Source of the DNA: Litoditis marina
Taxonomy: Eukaryota > Nematoda > Chromadorea > Rhabditida > Rhabditidae
Length of the DNA stretch: 64,000 nucleotides
NCBI GenBank assembly: GCA_964036275.1
Contig: OZ038433.1
Coordinates: forward strand, 27,573,485-27,637,484
Reading direction: 5' to 3'
Under the pieces are notes generated by a model. That model saw nothing but the letters and a program-made list of their open reading frames with translations. It ran no database searches and had not been told where the DNA came from. A program made the position numbers and the translations under genes. Shown piece by piece: positions 11,198 to 23,328 of the stretch (positions are counted from its first letter, which is position 1; each line of letters begins with the position of its first letter).

Positions 11198-14100
11198 ATG
11201 TATTACGTATTCTCGCGATTGCCGTTGCTCTTCTTCCTATTTTTGCACTCGTATTTTATTTGGACCACAGATGCGGTTCACAGGAAATTGGTTTCGTCAA
11301 AAAGTGAGTTACCAACATACATTCATCTTGTCTTGCTCATGTTTCATTGGTTGAAGGCGTGGTGCCTTCAAAACATGGTCTACGAGTTGAGTGCTGAGAA
11401 ATAGAAACACAGCTGTCCATGATACGGAATTGGTGAAAAACTTGTTTGAAACAGTCCACAATGAAAAGGAGAATCAGTTAAAGAAGAACGAATGTAGACC
11501 GAGAAAAGTTAATCCCGATAGATTTTCAATTATAGTTTAAAGGGCCGATGCGTCGGGATTGGTCCACATACCCAATACCAAATACGCACATTTTCAGCCA
11601 TGAAATCGCTAGGTGGCAGTCTGTCCTGCGATCCAGCACAGCTGAAACCGTCGACTACAGTACCCGATGACGTCAATAAAGTTCGGCCGGCAGATATAGT
11701 ATCGATTGCGGCCATGGGAGATTCTATGACCGTACGTGATCTAGTGTTTGGCACCACTCTTTAGAGTGACTAGGGAGTTGTAAAAATAATCATTCTGGAT
11801 AATGAGAAGAACTAACAGGTTGGGATCACTAAACAGGCAGCATGGAAGTGTTCATTCTCATAACAGTATGTATTTCTTTTCATTGAGTTTTTGTCTTGGA
11901 ACAAAAATACTGGTTATTTTATTATCTTCATTCATGCAGGCCGGATCACGTTCGAAAGACTATCGACATCAAACGAAACACTACTTTTTCAAGAACTCGT
12001 TTGTTACTGGAAGCGCAGAAAGTTTGGATACACACATCACATTGGCCAGTAAGTTTCGAATGATGTTTCTAACGACAACCCGAGGTCTACAAAAGCATCA
12101 CAATTGCAGGTTCTGCTTGGTTCTGCCTTATTTTCCAACTAAGGTTGTTTTTATTGTTTCAAAGATTCGCCTTCGTATTGTTATAACTGCAAAGAAACAT
12201 AGCTCAAATTGAGCTCAAATCGTTTGACTTGGTTGCTGAACAATCAGATTTGATCAGCGCGAGTAACTGATCGTGGTCCGCGAATATGGAACTCGTCAAC
12301 TAAGAAGTGTTGATCTTGATCGATACACCAATATAATATTGAATAGAATAGAATATGCATTCGCGGTTCAAATGTGTCTTTTCACAATGGTAAAGGTGGC
12401 ACTCTAATACAAAAAATGGAGATATAGAAGAAAATTGATAGGAAACTATACATAGAACGAGAAAATTGTACGATTCCCCCTGACCTTTGCCCCCCCCCCT
12501 GTAGTACTATCTCCCTCCACCCGATACGATTCCCTATAGAGTGAGAGGTTATTGTAAAAGAGGGAGGGGGGGGGGGGTAATTGTAATTTTGTAATTGAGG
12601 AACAATAGTAGAATATCGACGTTTACAACCACCCCCCCCCACAATATAAAATGGGGGGGGGCGATAGTATAACCTCGAACCTGCTTAACAATCGGCCCCT
12701 ATTCACTTTAACCTGCGGTAAAGAACGACGTTGTACAATCACCCCGCAATGGGGGTGGGGGATGATTGTACTACGGGTTGGATTCCAACCTATTCCGGCT
12801 CAGAGAGGGGGGGGGGGCAATTGTACAATATACACCCTAGAGCGTTATGTTGACGTTGCAGACGTTCTACGTCGTTTTAATTCGAATCTGCGAGGTTGTT
12901 CGACGGGCGTCGGATTCGATCCTCGCCGTTCAGGATTCAACGTTGCTATGAGCGCTAATAATAGCAAGGACATGCTTAGGCAGGCAAGAGAACTCATCCG
13001 GAGAATGAAAGCTCAGAAAGTTTGTCCTCTCGTACTTTCAGTTATTATCTCAAAGTTCTGATCAGTTGCGACATTAACTGTTTTTTTTTGGATATACCTG
13101 ACAAGATTTGTTTTTAAATAACTTCACTTGTGTTGTTCAGTGGTTTCTTCGACTTATTGTTGAACTAGTGATTCCGTTTTTTGATGTAGACTCTCGATTT
13201 TGCTATAGTTCGTACCCCATTGAGAATCCTTGAAATTAACGTGCTTTTAGGAAACTGAACAACTGCCAACAGAGATCAATATTTTTTCAACATTTGTGAA
13301 GTGATGAGAAAAGCCTGGAAATTTCCATTGGGACGCTGCCGTCTCAGTGGAAATGACCGGAACTATATTGCTATAGTGCGGTTATTCAGAGAGTCAACGG
13401 CTTCACGAAGGCCACTGATTTCAATTATTTGCAGGTTCACAACAAGTGGAAACTGATCAACATTTTTGTGGGAACCAATGACATTGGAAGGTGTCATGGC
13501 CGTACGGTAGGTTTCCAAAATAACAGGAATCAACGGAATCACTACCGTATGTACTGAAACTTACCTGAATAGTCACGTCAAGTTAGCATTCTAATGAGGC
13601 ACTGTAAAGATAAAACCGGCGTTCTTCTACAGTAGCGACACCTTACTACCACCGTTTTACTGGTAGTGTTACTGCAGTATCACCAGTCGTAAAGCGGTGG
13701 TAGTACGGTGTCGCTACTGCAGTAAAACGCCAGTAAAGTTGTAGTTCAACTGCAGTAAAACGACAGTAAAATTATTTCGAATTATCGAATATAAAACACT
13801 TAAAAATAATTTTTTTCATAAAACAAAATTTAATTATATTTTCATGGCCCTTCTAGTATCTAGTCCCCACGTACTAAATACTGAGCTCGCATTAGAGGTG
13901 ACAAATACCTCAAACTTGGGTAATTAAACCGAAAACAGCCAGAAGCCTGCAGACCAGTCTCGCAGACATCCGTATCTAGTATAGGTGTCTCATGTGGAAT
14001 TAGATATCCAGTTTAGTTTTGAGGTTACTTGGGATACATAACCGATTTACTGGTAGTAATCGTGAATCAACGTTACCAGAAGTTTACCACTGAATCGCGG

Positions 14101-16561
14101 GAGATTTACGACCGTATCACCACAGTTTTACTGTTACTGCCGCTCTACCAGTGTCTTAACTGTAGGCTAGAAGTTCATATGGGTATTGAATTTGTTGGAA
14201 AATGTGAAAATAAAATATAATGTATTAATATAAATCTGTCAGTTGGAAAATACAGCTTTTCTTTATTGATTACTAAGTGTTATTATTATAACAGTCCAGA
14301 AAACATGAGTAGAACGAGAGAATAGGAGTGTGAGAAGAGGAAAATCATGCAATTTATGTGAAAGATTACAGTTGTAATCAGTAAATTGCAAAATGGCATT
14401 TCGGGGAATCATAGGTTCTATATGCCAGTGGGAACCCCTCGTCAGTAGACTAACCCACCAAATAAACCTACTATTTTTGTTCAAAATTTATCTCTATTTG
14501 GAATACAAGATGTAAGAGAGAAAAGGTAGATAAGATAAATTAGTCCAGTAATATAGACAGTCCACTAATATTATCCATACTGGCATAAAAATAATACATT
14601 TTGCAGAAGTTGACTTTTTATTTGGTTGCGTCGTCTGCTATAAAACATATACGTGAGCATTCGGTGTGCCACTAATATTACAATAATTCACCTAAAACGA
14701 GCGAGATTCCGCGGGTAATATTCGGCGTAAATCTATGAGATGGTTTGAGAGTCATTTTCCGATGAATGCGAGGTAACTCGTGGTTTTTTTTACAAGAGTG
14801 CCTCGGAATTTTATATGATGATGTGGTGAGAAATATGGCTCACAAGATACAAGATTTCTTTCCAAAATTACTGCCGACGTTTTCAACAAATACAAACTAC
14901 GGGCACACTCGTACCACATCTTTGTGAAACGCTTGCTTTTTTTACACGTTTTTCAGTAAATTGTGTTATACCACATTGAATTATGAAAACCACCTCTATC
15001 AGGAACCTCCCAAAATCAAACATTGAGTGAGATTATGTGTATGAATCTTTCGTCAACGTATGTGGGAATAATGAGCCCTTCGTGAAACTGCGTTCAGTAA
15101 AGACTTCTGTCATTGACGTGTTATATCATGTTTTTGTAGATATCCCCCGAACTGTACAAATCTGATTTATCGGAATCTATCTCTCTTTTGAACCAATCAC
15201 TGTCGAATACAATTGTTTCAATTACCGGCATGTGGAACACGCAGCTGGCAATAGAGGCAAAGCCACTCATCAAAACTGGGTGAGTATTAGAACATATTTC
15301 CATTCTCATAGTGAGGATGAAAAATCTAATTCAATATAGTTACAGAGTGAAAGAATAATTGAGTGAACGTAAAAAGAACATTTACGTTTTCACTCTACTT
15401 GTCTCTCGAACAGATACATTCCTTCTCTTGAGGCTTCTCAGTGACAAAGGAAATAAAATAAAACATGTGGAGAAACACAGAAAAAAATAAATACTAGAAA
15501 GATGGCCGAACTGCACCACGAAAAGCCAGTGAAATTCAAGAAAGCTACTGGTTCATGGCAGTAATTGGGTGAATTTTTTTTGGTAATTCATTTTTCAGGG
15601 TGTCTCAGGTAACCGGTTGGTAAACTGAAATGGAAAAGCGGTTACTCGGAAATGTGGTTTTTACCGTTAGTTTGAACGGTGACAGGATTTTAGTTTCCGG
15701 TTACTTTCAGGTTACCTATCGAGGCAACATGAGAAGTAGGTTTACCAAATAAGGGTTAGAGTACCTAAAACCCCGTTAGTTGTAGAATTGGTCTAGTAAT
15801 TGGTTTTCAGAAAACGAGAAAAATGTTACTCTGGATTCAATGAGAAACGGGACCAGACATGCACTGCGTATCGCAAGGCGGCATACGAAATTCAGAATGA
15901 GAGGAAGTTCGACACGAAACAATTCACTGTGGTCGTTCAAGGTTTCATGGACGATATTCGAGATGCTGTCAGGCATGTGGGTTATAGAGTTATAGTCGAC
16001 AACATTCCTACTGAGACCCCTACAGTTTTTCTAACACATTCAATTTTTCAAATGAGTGATCTGTCAATGTGAGCTGCAAAGTAGTTGTGAAACTTCTACA
16101 AAATTTTCGTATGATAGGGAATCAGAATTGAATGCTGAAACTGGTCACCTTTTCATGAACATTTTCGTGTCCAACTGTGGGGGGTTTCGGTGGGAATGAA
16201 AAGGACTATATACGGCCAATGAGCCAGTATTTTGCGGCCGCTACAACGAACTAATAACTAACATTAAAATTACTAATGTAAATTACAGTACGTCCATAGT
16301 AGAATGGTAAATATTCATAACAGTGATACAAACATCAAAAAATAAGCAAAACATCCACTGAGCACAAAAAATGTTTAGACATCGGGCGCATACAGCAGGT
16401 CTTTCTACGGGGACGACATTTTCCATTTGAGCAAATACGGTAGCGCCGTGATGGGAAAATTCCTATGGAATGGTCTTTTGGAACCAGTTGGCAAGAAAAA
16501 TACGAACGCCGAATTGGGAAACGACGATATTCCACTGAAATGTCCCGACAAGGTTGGTTGA
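11198..16561 (+). CDS. Secreted phospholipase B-like GDSL lipase, multi-exon
   Basis: Similarity is to the nematode phospholipase B1 type of GDSL esterase, which removes acyl chains from phospholipids outside the cell. Exons read: 11198-11303 (signal peptide, MYYVFSRLPLLFFLFLHSYF), about 11413-11507 (junctions uncertain), 11598-11731, 11940-12048, 12862-13019, 13435-13506, 15140-15279, 15811-15972 and 16399-16561. Visible family blocks are VRPADIVSIAAMGDSMT (nucleophile Ser in GDS), QARELIRRMK, WKLINIFVGTNDIG (GTND block), NTIVSITGMWNTQL, FTVVVQGF and FYGDDIFHLSKYG (Asp and His of the triad, spaced DxxH). All junction phases from the third exon on agree, so the reading frame is intact. The 15972 junction would need a GC donor. 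The second-to-third exon junction could not be resolved. The C-terminus ends early at CPDKVG, or splices further. Introns 4 and 6 are swollen by repeats. The gene may be functional. Confidence 0.85.
12480..12830. repeat. Cluster of long G/C homopolymer runs in a lipase intron
   Basis: Within 350 bp there are runs of about 9-11 C or G at about 12489, 12568, 12631, 12652 and 12807, with shorter ones between, alternating between strands. They are joined by AATTGTA and ATTGTAC-type words. The runs lie inside the intron between the exons ending at 12048 and starting at 12862. Such tracts can form quadruplexes, and in C. elegans they are deletion-prone without the DOG-1/FANCJ helicase. Confidence 0.85.
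13630..13719. repeat. Hairpin element (MITE-like) in a lipase intron
   Basis: CAGTAGCGACACC plus TACTACCACCG on the left (13630-13655) pair with CGGTGGTAGTA plus GGTGTCGCTACTG on the right (13695-13719), giving a near-perfect stem of about 24-30 bp. Related CAGTAAAACG words continue to about 13770, and TTTACTGGTAG and CAGTTTTACTG words recur at 14045-14140. The whole 13.6-14.15 kb block is therefore probably one inverted-repeat element sitting in the intron between 13506 and 15140. Confidence 0.65.
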
Positions 16562-19500
16562 TCAGGTTCAAAGGTTGAGGACTGAATTAAATTTTCAAAT
16601 GAAAGATCGAACTTAGACAATTCTGTATAGGTCTTTTCTCACTAGAATGTGAAATTGAATATTTTTGGAATCTCATCATTTTCTATTTACTGTCAGTGAC
16701 ACAGAGAGGAGTAAATAAACATTGATTGCGCGCGCTACTCTGACTCGACGTGCTTTGCTACCGCCGTTAGCCAAATTCGGCATTCGTTTCAGCCCCCCCC
16801 CCCTTAAGTAACCATAGCTTTCAAAAACCTTCGACAGAATGAGTTGATTTCTGATATTTGCCTCTTCATAGGATGTTCCCTATATTCAAACACTTGGAAA
16901 CAGTTGAGAAGTGAAATGAACAATCTACGAATATATACCACATATTCACTCTGTTGCCAACTTTCATTTTACTGCATTGTCATGTTTTTTTTTCACTTTC
17001 GCATTTACTTGTGATGACAAAAGAATGTTTGTCGATTTCCGATAATTGTTTCCGCGTTCGAATGTTCCCGTATCCTACTGTCGATAGTGTCACTTCTTCT
17101 CCTCTATATCACATGCTTGCATGTAAATAGATAAATCAAAAGTTGATACACCCTTGCTCAAGACAACTCATTTGTACTTTGGACTTTGGACGATGTGTGC
17201 GTGCATGTAAATGAATGAATCAAAAGTTGATACACCATTGCTCAACATAACTCATTTGTACTTTGGACTTCGGACGATGTGTGCTTGCATGTAAATAAAT
17301 GAATCAATAGTTGATACACCCTTGCTCAACATAACTCATTTGTACTTTGGACGTTGGACTTTGGACAACATAACTCATGTGTACTTTGGACTTTGGACAA
17401 TGTGTCGTTCTGTTGTTTAGCAGTTACTGATTTTTATATTTTAGTGATGAACTTAGATGAAATGAATAACGTTTCTTGGAATAATTTTGTATAAAAATAT
17501 AAGTATTCGGCTAGAAATGTCTACCTTCAACATCATGAACAATAAAAACTGGTTACCCGCAGATTGAATGTTGTTGTTACAAATGTCAACGAAATATTGG
17601 GACATTGAAACAAGACATTGGGACATTGAGACTTTGAAATGGGGTATCGGAACATTGAGACATCGAAATGGGACCTTTACGATGTGCAACATTTTTTCAG
17701 ACAAAAGCTGACACCAATAACGGGGAGTAGATAAGGACAAAACTTTAAAAACATGGTCTTCAAATTTCCTTTTATAAATGGTATGTTACATCTACCAATG
17801 TTAAAGACACAAAAGAACTGCCTGATTTTGTGTCAAAAACCATGACATAAAATTCATTCAACTGTATAAGACGCTTCAATCTAAATGGTTCCAAAACTCA
17901 AGAAACACTATTGATTTCTTTCATTTTTTGAGATGAGGTTTTCCACCGTCGATGAGTTATGATTTTTCTCGAATATTTCTTATTCAACATTGCGTTGGTT
18001 CCACTTATTCGACGTTCTATTGAAAATAAAACTTTAAAATCGTTGAGTCTCGTTTCTTCGAACTGGAAAAATCTATGTCTCAAAATATTTTAGTTTGAGA
18101 ATTTTTCACGAAAAAGTATGTCAGAAATATTCGAGGTTTGAAAAATCGTGTCAGCATAATAATAATAATAACATAACGTTCATTTGCATAGAGTTATAAC
18201 ATAGAATTGTACAAAGATAGATTACTTGGAAGGTACGATTGAATAATCTATGACAAATACGAATACCTAGGGGTTGCGTGTTTAAAAACGCAATCTGCTT
18301 AAAAGGAAGCGTTGAAAAAAATCAGAAAGAATAGAATGGAAAGAAAGTAAGAAATAATCAACGTTCGAACAAAAGTTTTGCAGTTCAATTTTACGAATTT
18401 CGTTTTTCACGTTGTATTGCACAGGTTTTACGTGACGTTTTTCGACAACAGGTTTGAAATTGAACAATCTTTCAACTATGAATATGAAACATAAACAGCC
18501 CTAGTGATTCCAGAACGTGAAAACCTGTGCAAAAATGCATATTGTCTCCCAAAAAAAACAAATAATTTTTCTAAAATTTTGTATCTGTTTCGTTTTAAAT
18601 ACTCGTTTTTTTTTTCCAGAAGTAACCGAAGACGTTTGTCCGCAGCGAGAGGCTACTTTCATGATATATTTAACACATTTCACAACTATCTACATAATTA
18701 TTTACACGAGAGAAATAACATCAACGCCATAGTTACCGATGGCGGAGCCAAGACGAGCGAAGAATGGACGAAGAAACTCTTGACGACAGCCGGAGACGAC
18801 AGACGTGTTCTTTATGTTGTTTCGACCGGTGGAGACCTTGTTATTAGTTGACAATGTGCCCCTATTAAGGTGTACCCTCATTTGAATAGGTATTTGTGAG
18901 ATCCCATTCTGAATGGCTACCAAAACACGTTGAATTTGACTTGATGGAAAAACCAGAGAACTATGATATTTGATTCTCAGTCCCTACAGTTTGAGTTTGC
19001 GGGAACAATTGAGGAAATATTTGCTGTTCGATGTATTCTCCAGAATAGGAAACGGCTCCATTTCCTTCGTCATGATCTACCAGCCAGGGTCCCTTCGCCA
19101 CGACGGCCACGACTCGTCTACTTCAAGAATACACACCCATGTATGATTTTGTTTTATGTATATTTGTTGTTTTGAGACTTACAGGTAGAAAATGAGATGT
19201 GAGATAGGTTCGTGTGTCGTGGGAGGTCCGCCCGGTGGGTTCATTACTTGAAAGAGGTGAGTGTCGCGCTCCGTACGATGTGCTTTGAGCCGACGGAGCG
19301 CGCCTTCGTGTCGCTTTTGCTGACGTATTTCACGCGTTTTGAAAGTGGCCCAGCTTACAGTACTGATCTTAAATTCAGTCGTGTTTGTTTATCCGCTCCG
19401 TCATGTGAGCTCTGTTCATTTGATGCAGTTGAAACTAATTGATGTAAGTGCTAATTAAGATGATTTCGTTCAATTAAATTGAATTATATTAAACTACCTC

Positions 19501-19731
19501 TAGTCAAATAAAATTGTATTTTATTATTATATGTATATATGTCTGATATGAACTAATTAGTGTTTGTTGTAATTTATATAAACACCGTTTGCTCATGGGT
19601 CACCTCACAGAGAGGTGAAATTCTATCTTTCCTTTCTACCTAAAAAAAACATCTAGGGAACCACGCTTTAAATGACCAGACACCAATATTGAGAAATCAC
19701 GTTCTGACCCGCGGGGGAATTAAGTTCTGTT
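16562..19731. other. Intergenic stretch, mostly repeats, no firm gene
   Basis: A C11 run is at 16793. Tandem repeats occupy 17110-17405 and a looser GGGACATTGAGAC array about 17595-17670. An ATA microsatellite is near 18157. A plus-strand open stretch at 18620-18851 follows a polypyrimidine acceptor (TTTTTCCAG) and reads as plausible protein, but it matches no family I know and has no partner exon. A GC-rich inverted repeat (GCGCTCCGT and ACGGAGCGC) is at about 19268-19303. Confidence 0.4.
17110..17405 (+). repeat. Tandem repeat, about 93-bp unit, three-plus copies
   Basis: Units contain GCTTGCATGTAAATAAATGA, CAAAAGTTGATACACC, TTGCTCAA and ACTCATTTGTACTTTGGAC. The opening stretch (17040-17130, ending ATCACATGCTTGCATGTAAA) resembles 45780-45900 and its inverted copy in the palindrome, so a fragment of that element probably seeded the array. 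Confidence 0.8.
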
Positions 19732-20733
19732 CTAGGGACATTTTGTACAACCATCAAAATTCTCCTCAGTTGCGTCATGTCTCGTCGCACAGCACGCTAT
19801 CGGTCGCGATATCTTTATGTGAGTTATGTGGGACTCGAAACGACTACATCTGGAAATTTTATGAATAAGTACGCGAATAATCACACATATATTTTATTTA
19901 GGCTTTTTCTAGGTTTTTAACTAGTATCTAGATAATGCACTAAGTATGCTAGATACACTAACGTATTTGCATTTATAATGATTATAGTATTCAATGTTAG
20001 CATGTTGTCTCTCTCACTTGTCAGTAGATCCCGTCCTATTCACCTATGGAGAATGATCATTCCTGAGTTGTAGTTCAACCTGATACACATATTATTTACA
20101 AAATTCGATCTAAAACTAGAAACACGGCGGAACATAGCAACATACACAGCATGGACTTTTTTTAAAATCCATACACTCTACCGACACAAAAACTCACTTT
20201 GCGCAGAAAATCTGTCCGCAATTGCGACAATGATGTTTTCGGTCAGCAATGGTGAACTTGTGCTGACACTGCGTTCAACGTTGACGGGATATGTCCTGGA
20301 ATGTTTTGAATAACAAAAACAACAAAAAATACAGGTTACGGTGACCCTAATCTGGTCCCTTTCGGATATTCGCCCCACATATCCCTGCGCTCTTTATCAT
20401 GAAGGTGTAACAAACAACTCTCCCTACTTTAAAAACATAAGGTTGTACGAATCGGCCAAAACTTTTGATAAGATCTCATCCCGCAACCTATTCTATAACT
20501 GTATTTCATAATTTACTCCGTTTCCACGTCTTTTTCATTCCTAATTTCACTTTTTTTAACCTTTGTATGCTTAATAAATGAACCAAGCACGACTATAGAT
20601 CTGACCTGTACCCAATAATCGATCCTCCCCCCGTCGTCGCCCACTTGCCAGCACCAGACACGACCTATTCCATCACCCACGAACAGAGTTCGATGGTCCC
20701 TACAACAGCACACCTCAGAAAAGTGTTCCAATT
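19732..20733 (-). pseudogene. 3' exons of a WDFY3/ALFY-like WD40-FYVE gene, probably a fragment
   Basis: Three minus-strand exons join in phase. 20606-20733 encodes the last WD40 blade (RDHRTLFVGDGIGRVWCW). 20198-20268 encodes the FYVE core (ADRKHHCRNCGQIFCA). 19732-19849 encodes CSRFESHITHIKIS and a stop. WDFY3/ALFY-type proteins end in WD40 repeats plus a FYVE zinc finger and act as selective-autophagy scaffolds. The expected first Cys pair is not seen complete. The last zinc pair reads ACC rather than CxxC, so zinc binding looks damaged. I find no BEACH domain or earlier WD40 blades in the next kilobase upstream, where a plus-strand gene start lies instead. It is a degraded fragment, or less likely the end of a gene with a very long intron. 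Confidence 0.7.
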
Positions 20734-21495
20734 CTACAAAAAGGAATCGCCAGACTTTGGATCAAAATAGAACAATTTTCCCAATACTCGCAGTAAAGAT
20801 CTCTTTTTTCTTCCATAAACCAGATGAAGGGAGCCAAAACGAAATGCTCACTATATAATTTCGCGATGATACATGATTTCGCGTTTCAGCCATTATTGTA
20901 GCACCTCAAGGTGTGCAATATTCGTTCACATGTCCGCACTTTTTCTCAAAAAAAATGGGGGCGGGATGCGTGTTATCCGGTCGATCGAAGTCAGTGTGCA
21001 TGGTCAACGCAGCCCGTTGCACCAGCACGCGAACGTACTTTGGATGCGAGAAAAGGTCGGCCGCCAAGAAAAGGTCGGTTGCTACAAAATATTGGAAACA
21101 ATTTACTTGAGCTTTTAAGCGAGAACTCACTACCGGTGCGAGACCCTTGGCGGGGTCTTATACGCTGGGTCATGTACGTCGCGGCTTGCGTACGTACGTA
21201 CGTAGAGTTTCATAACAATCATCGAATAAATCTTGAGAGCTTTATTGAAATTGGTCACGTTCCTTCGATATCATGAGCAGGACTGCCAACTTGTATCCTA
21301 AACGTTAAAAGCCTTTGTTGAAATATTTGGAATTTACCTAAATTAAACTGAAAACCAACTGTGATGCCCTGCCATCACAAAAATCAGATGAAACAAAGAC
21401 AATTCTTAAACCGCGCTGCGGCCGATTTTATCTTATATTTCCGGAATAGATTACAGTCTCAAGCTCCCATTTTATATGCCCGAATCTACAGTAGA
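20734..21495. other. Stretch between WDFY3-like fragment and GT11 exon
   Basis: Upstream WD40 or BEACH exons of the minus-strand fragment would be expected here but are not recognisable. A short TACG repeat sits near 21186-21203. Overlapping open frames at 20873-21276 have no recognised similarity. Confidence 0.4.
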
Positions 21496-21684
21496 ATGCA
21501 ATTAACACTGAAGAGCGTCTTCACCACAAGTAGAACTCTTTTATTCTTAATTTTGTTATTATTCACACTCTATCTGCTTCAACTCCAGCGGTCAAGTTGT
21601 GTATATTGCTTTGAACCATTTGAACCACAAACATCGGACAGATATCTCACTGTGCCGTTTCTTCATGGAAGACTGGGAAATCAG
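21496..21684 (+). pseudogene. First exon of a GT11 alpha-1,2-fucosyltransferase-like gene, rest missing
   Basis: The 63 codons give a type II membrane topology typical of Golgi glycosyltransferases: a short cytosolic tail, then a hydrophobic anchor (TLLFLILLLFTLYLLQL), then a stem. The exon closes with FLHGRLGNQ, the donor-binding motif of glycosyltransferase family 11, which adds fucose from GDP-fucose. It ends at a clean donor (CAG/GTATTT) in phase 0. I find none of the later GT11 blocks in the next 700 bp, after which a LINE ORF1 and the palindrome begin. It is therefore either truncated by transposon insertion or split by an intron of more than 25 kb. Confidence 0.6.
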
Positions 21685-22410
21685 GTATTTTTGGCGGAGA
21701 ATATCACTATTTCAGTACGTGCAATCACTAAATGCATTTCGTCACGGTAATCATCACATGAAAGTTGATCACCATGATTGATTTTGATTGAATACAGCCG
21801 TTGAAAAACGGACGGCGAGAGTGATAGTTCCCGTCATTCTCACCAGGGCGCTGGCAGCGTGCCAGTCAATGTTCTGGGCCAGTTTTCACCATAATAGAGT
21901 TTCAAAATGAGTTCAAGTATATGTTGGCTTTATAGAGAACGTACATGTGTAAAAAACAACATCATCCGAAATTTCAATGGCAATCTGCCAGGGAGCACAG
22001 TGTGAATGGCGCGAACAAAAAGTAGCGATTAATCTGTGAACGAGGATCATTATTCGGTGTTAGACACCTGAATGGATGTAGCCGTGCATGGATGCATAAC
22101 ATGATGTTAAATCGAGAGAACTCAGCCAGATCTGAAAGATTAATTTACAAATATTTTCTTCATTACTTTCGTTGAGTATGCCCACGTATAACTGCGAAGA
22201 CATTGAGTGGTTTTGAAATTACGTTCCCTGCTCATTGGTTTTGCCCTAATAATAATAATAATTCATTTATCCATATGTATCAGGAACAAATCAGGACGGA
22301 ATGAGATCACGAAGTAATGGACATAAAAATTCATTACGATGATGAGAAAATATGCGATTGAGAGATTGAAAATGAGAATGTGTGAAAAAGATGCAGATCA
22401 GCATAGAAAG
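21685..22410. other. Stretch without gene; short AAT microsatellite
   Basis: No GT11 continuation is seen. An (AAT)n run at 22247-22261 lies beyond the 3' end of the minus-strand LINE ORF1. It could mark the 3' tail of that element, since CR1-type LINEs often end in short microsatellites. Confidence 0.4.
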
Positions 22411-23328
22411 TTATAACCTAGCGTTATTATAACGAGATGGGGGTACAATTTTGTAGTCATACATTTCGAAGTAGAATCTAATAAATGCGGTGCGGAACTT
22501 GAACGGAACAATTGTAACATAGAACTCCTCAACAGAACATAAGCGGTACCGGAGACAATGAGCATGTACAGTTTCACATTGACTAATTATTTCATCGATT
22601 TGATTGGGAGGCAATGAAGGTGGAGGATGGTGTTCATAGAAGTAATCAAACGAATATTGAGCATCAACAGAAGGTGGAAGAGGGTTAGGTGCTGGCGGTT
22701 CCAGTTTAGAGAAATCAGGGAAATCAATAAATGGACGATCGATAATAGGAGTAGAAGGACTTTGAATAGAAGGAGAAAACGATTCGAATTGTCTTATTTC
22801 CTCAACTAACTCAATGTCCATTTGAGGGGTTTGGGCAGCAGCATTGCGTTGAATTGTAGTTTGGTCGGTGACCTCAGCTCGGGCGGCGTCTCGTTTCGAT
22901 TGTCTGGCGAGGAATCCGGCCTTCCGCTGTTCCGGGGTCTCGAACTTTCGTACATGAAATGTTGACATAGAAGGAACAGTTTTCATCGCAGTTGAAAGAT
23001 CAATGAGACGCGGAAACGGAATGCCATCTTTGAGAGAAATTTTGATTGGACGGGGTAAACCATCTTGACGTGGTTTTCCCAAACGGTGGAGAATTGAAAC
23101 ATTTGAAGACGAGATTGATACCAAATTGAAAATTGCATTCACCTTTTTCTTCAATGTAGATGTAGAGTCCTCAGGTAGACCGTAAATAGAGAGACACCGA
23201 CGGTCGTTGAATTGGTGCAGTTGAGATTGAATAATGGTGGGAAGAGATTGAGTCATGGTGTCGAGTTTGGAGTTGAGTGCTTTTATTTCACTCAAAATGG
23301 TGGAAAAATGGGTTGGAAGTGGTACCAT
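22411..23328 (-). CDS. LINE ORF1-like RNA-binding protein, 305 aa, without ORF2
   Basis: Residues about 45-150 look like the RRM-like core of non-LTR retrotransposon ORF1 proteins: SIYGLPED, then ILHRLGKPRQ, RPIKISLKD, HVRKFETPEQRKAGF. An N-terminal coiled-coil-like stretch (ILSEIKALNSKLDTM) precedes it, and a Pro/Ser-rich segment and an aromatic C-terminus follow. ORF1 proteins bind element RNA as trimers. The frame is open end to end, yet no endonuclease or reverse transcriptase ORF follows; at 22250 there is only an AAT run. It is either an internally deleted LINE or a stand-alone relic. The start at 23328 follows an AT-rich leader. Confidence 0.65.
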   Translation of the reverse strand: MVPLPTHFSTILSEIKALNSKLDTMTQSLPTIIQSQLHQFNDRRCLSIYGLPEDSTSTLKKKVNAIFNLVSISSSNVSILHRLGKPRQDGLPRPIKISLKDGIPFPRLIDLSTAMKTVPSMSTFHVRKFETPEQRKAGFLARQSKRDAARAEVTDQTTIQRNAAAQTPQMDIELVEEIRQFESFSPSIQSPSTPIIDRPFIDFPDFSKLEPPAPNPLPPSVDAQYSFDYFYEHHPPPSLPPNQIDEIISQCETVHAHCLRYRLCSVEEFYVTIVPFKFRTAFIRFYFEMYDYKIVPPSRYNNARL

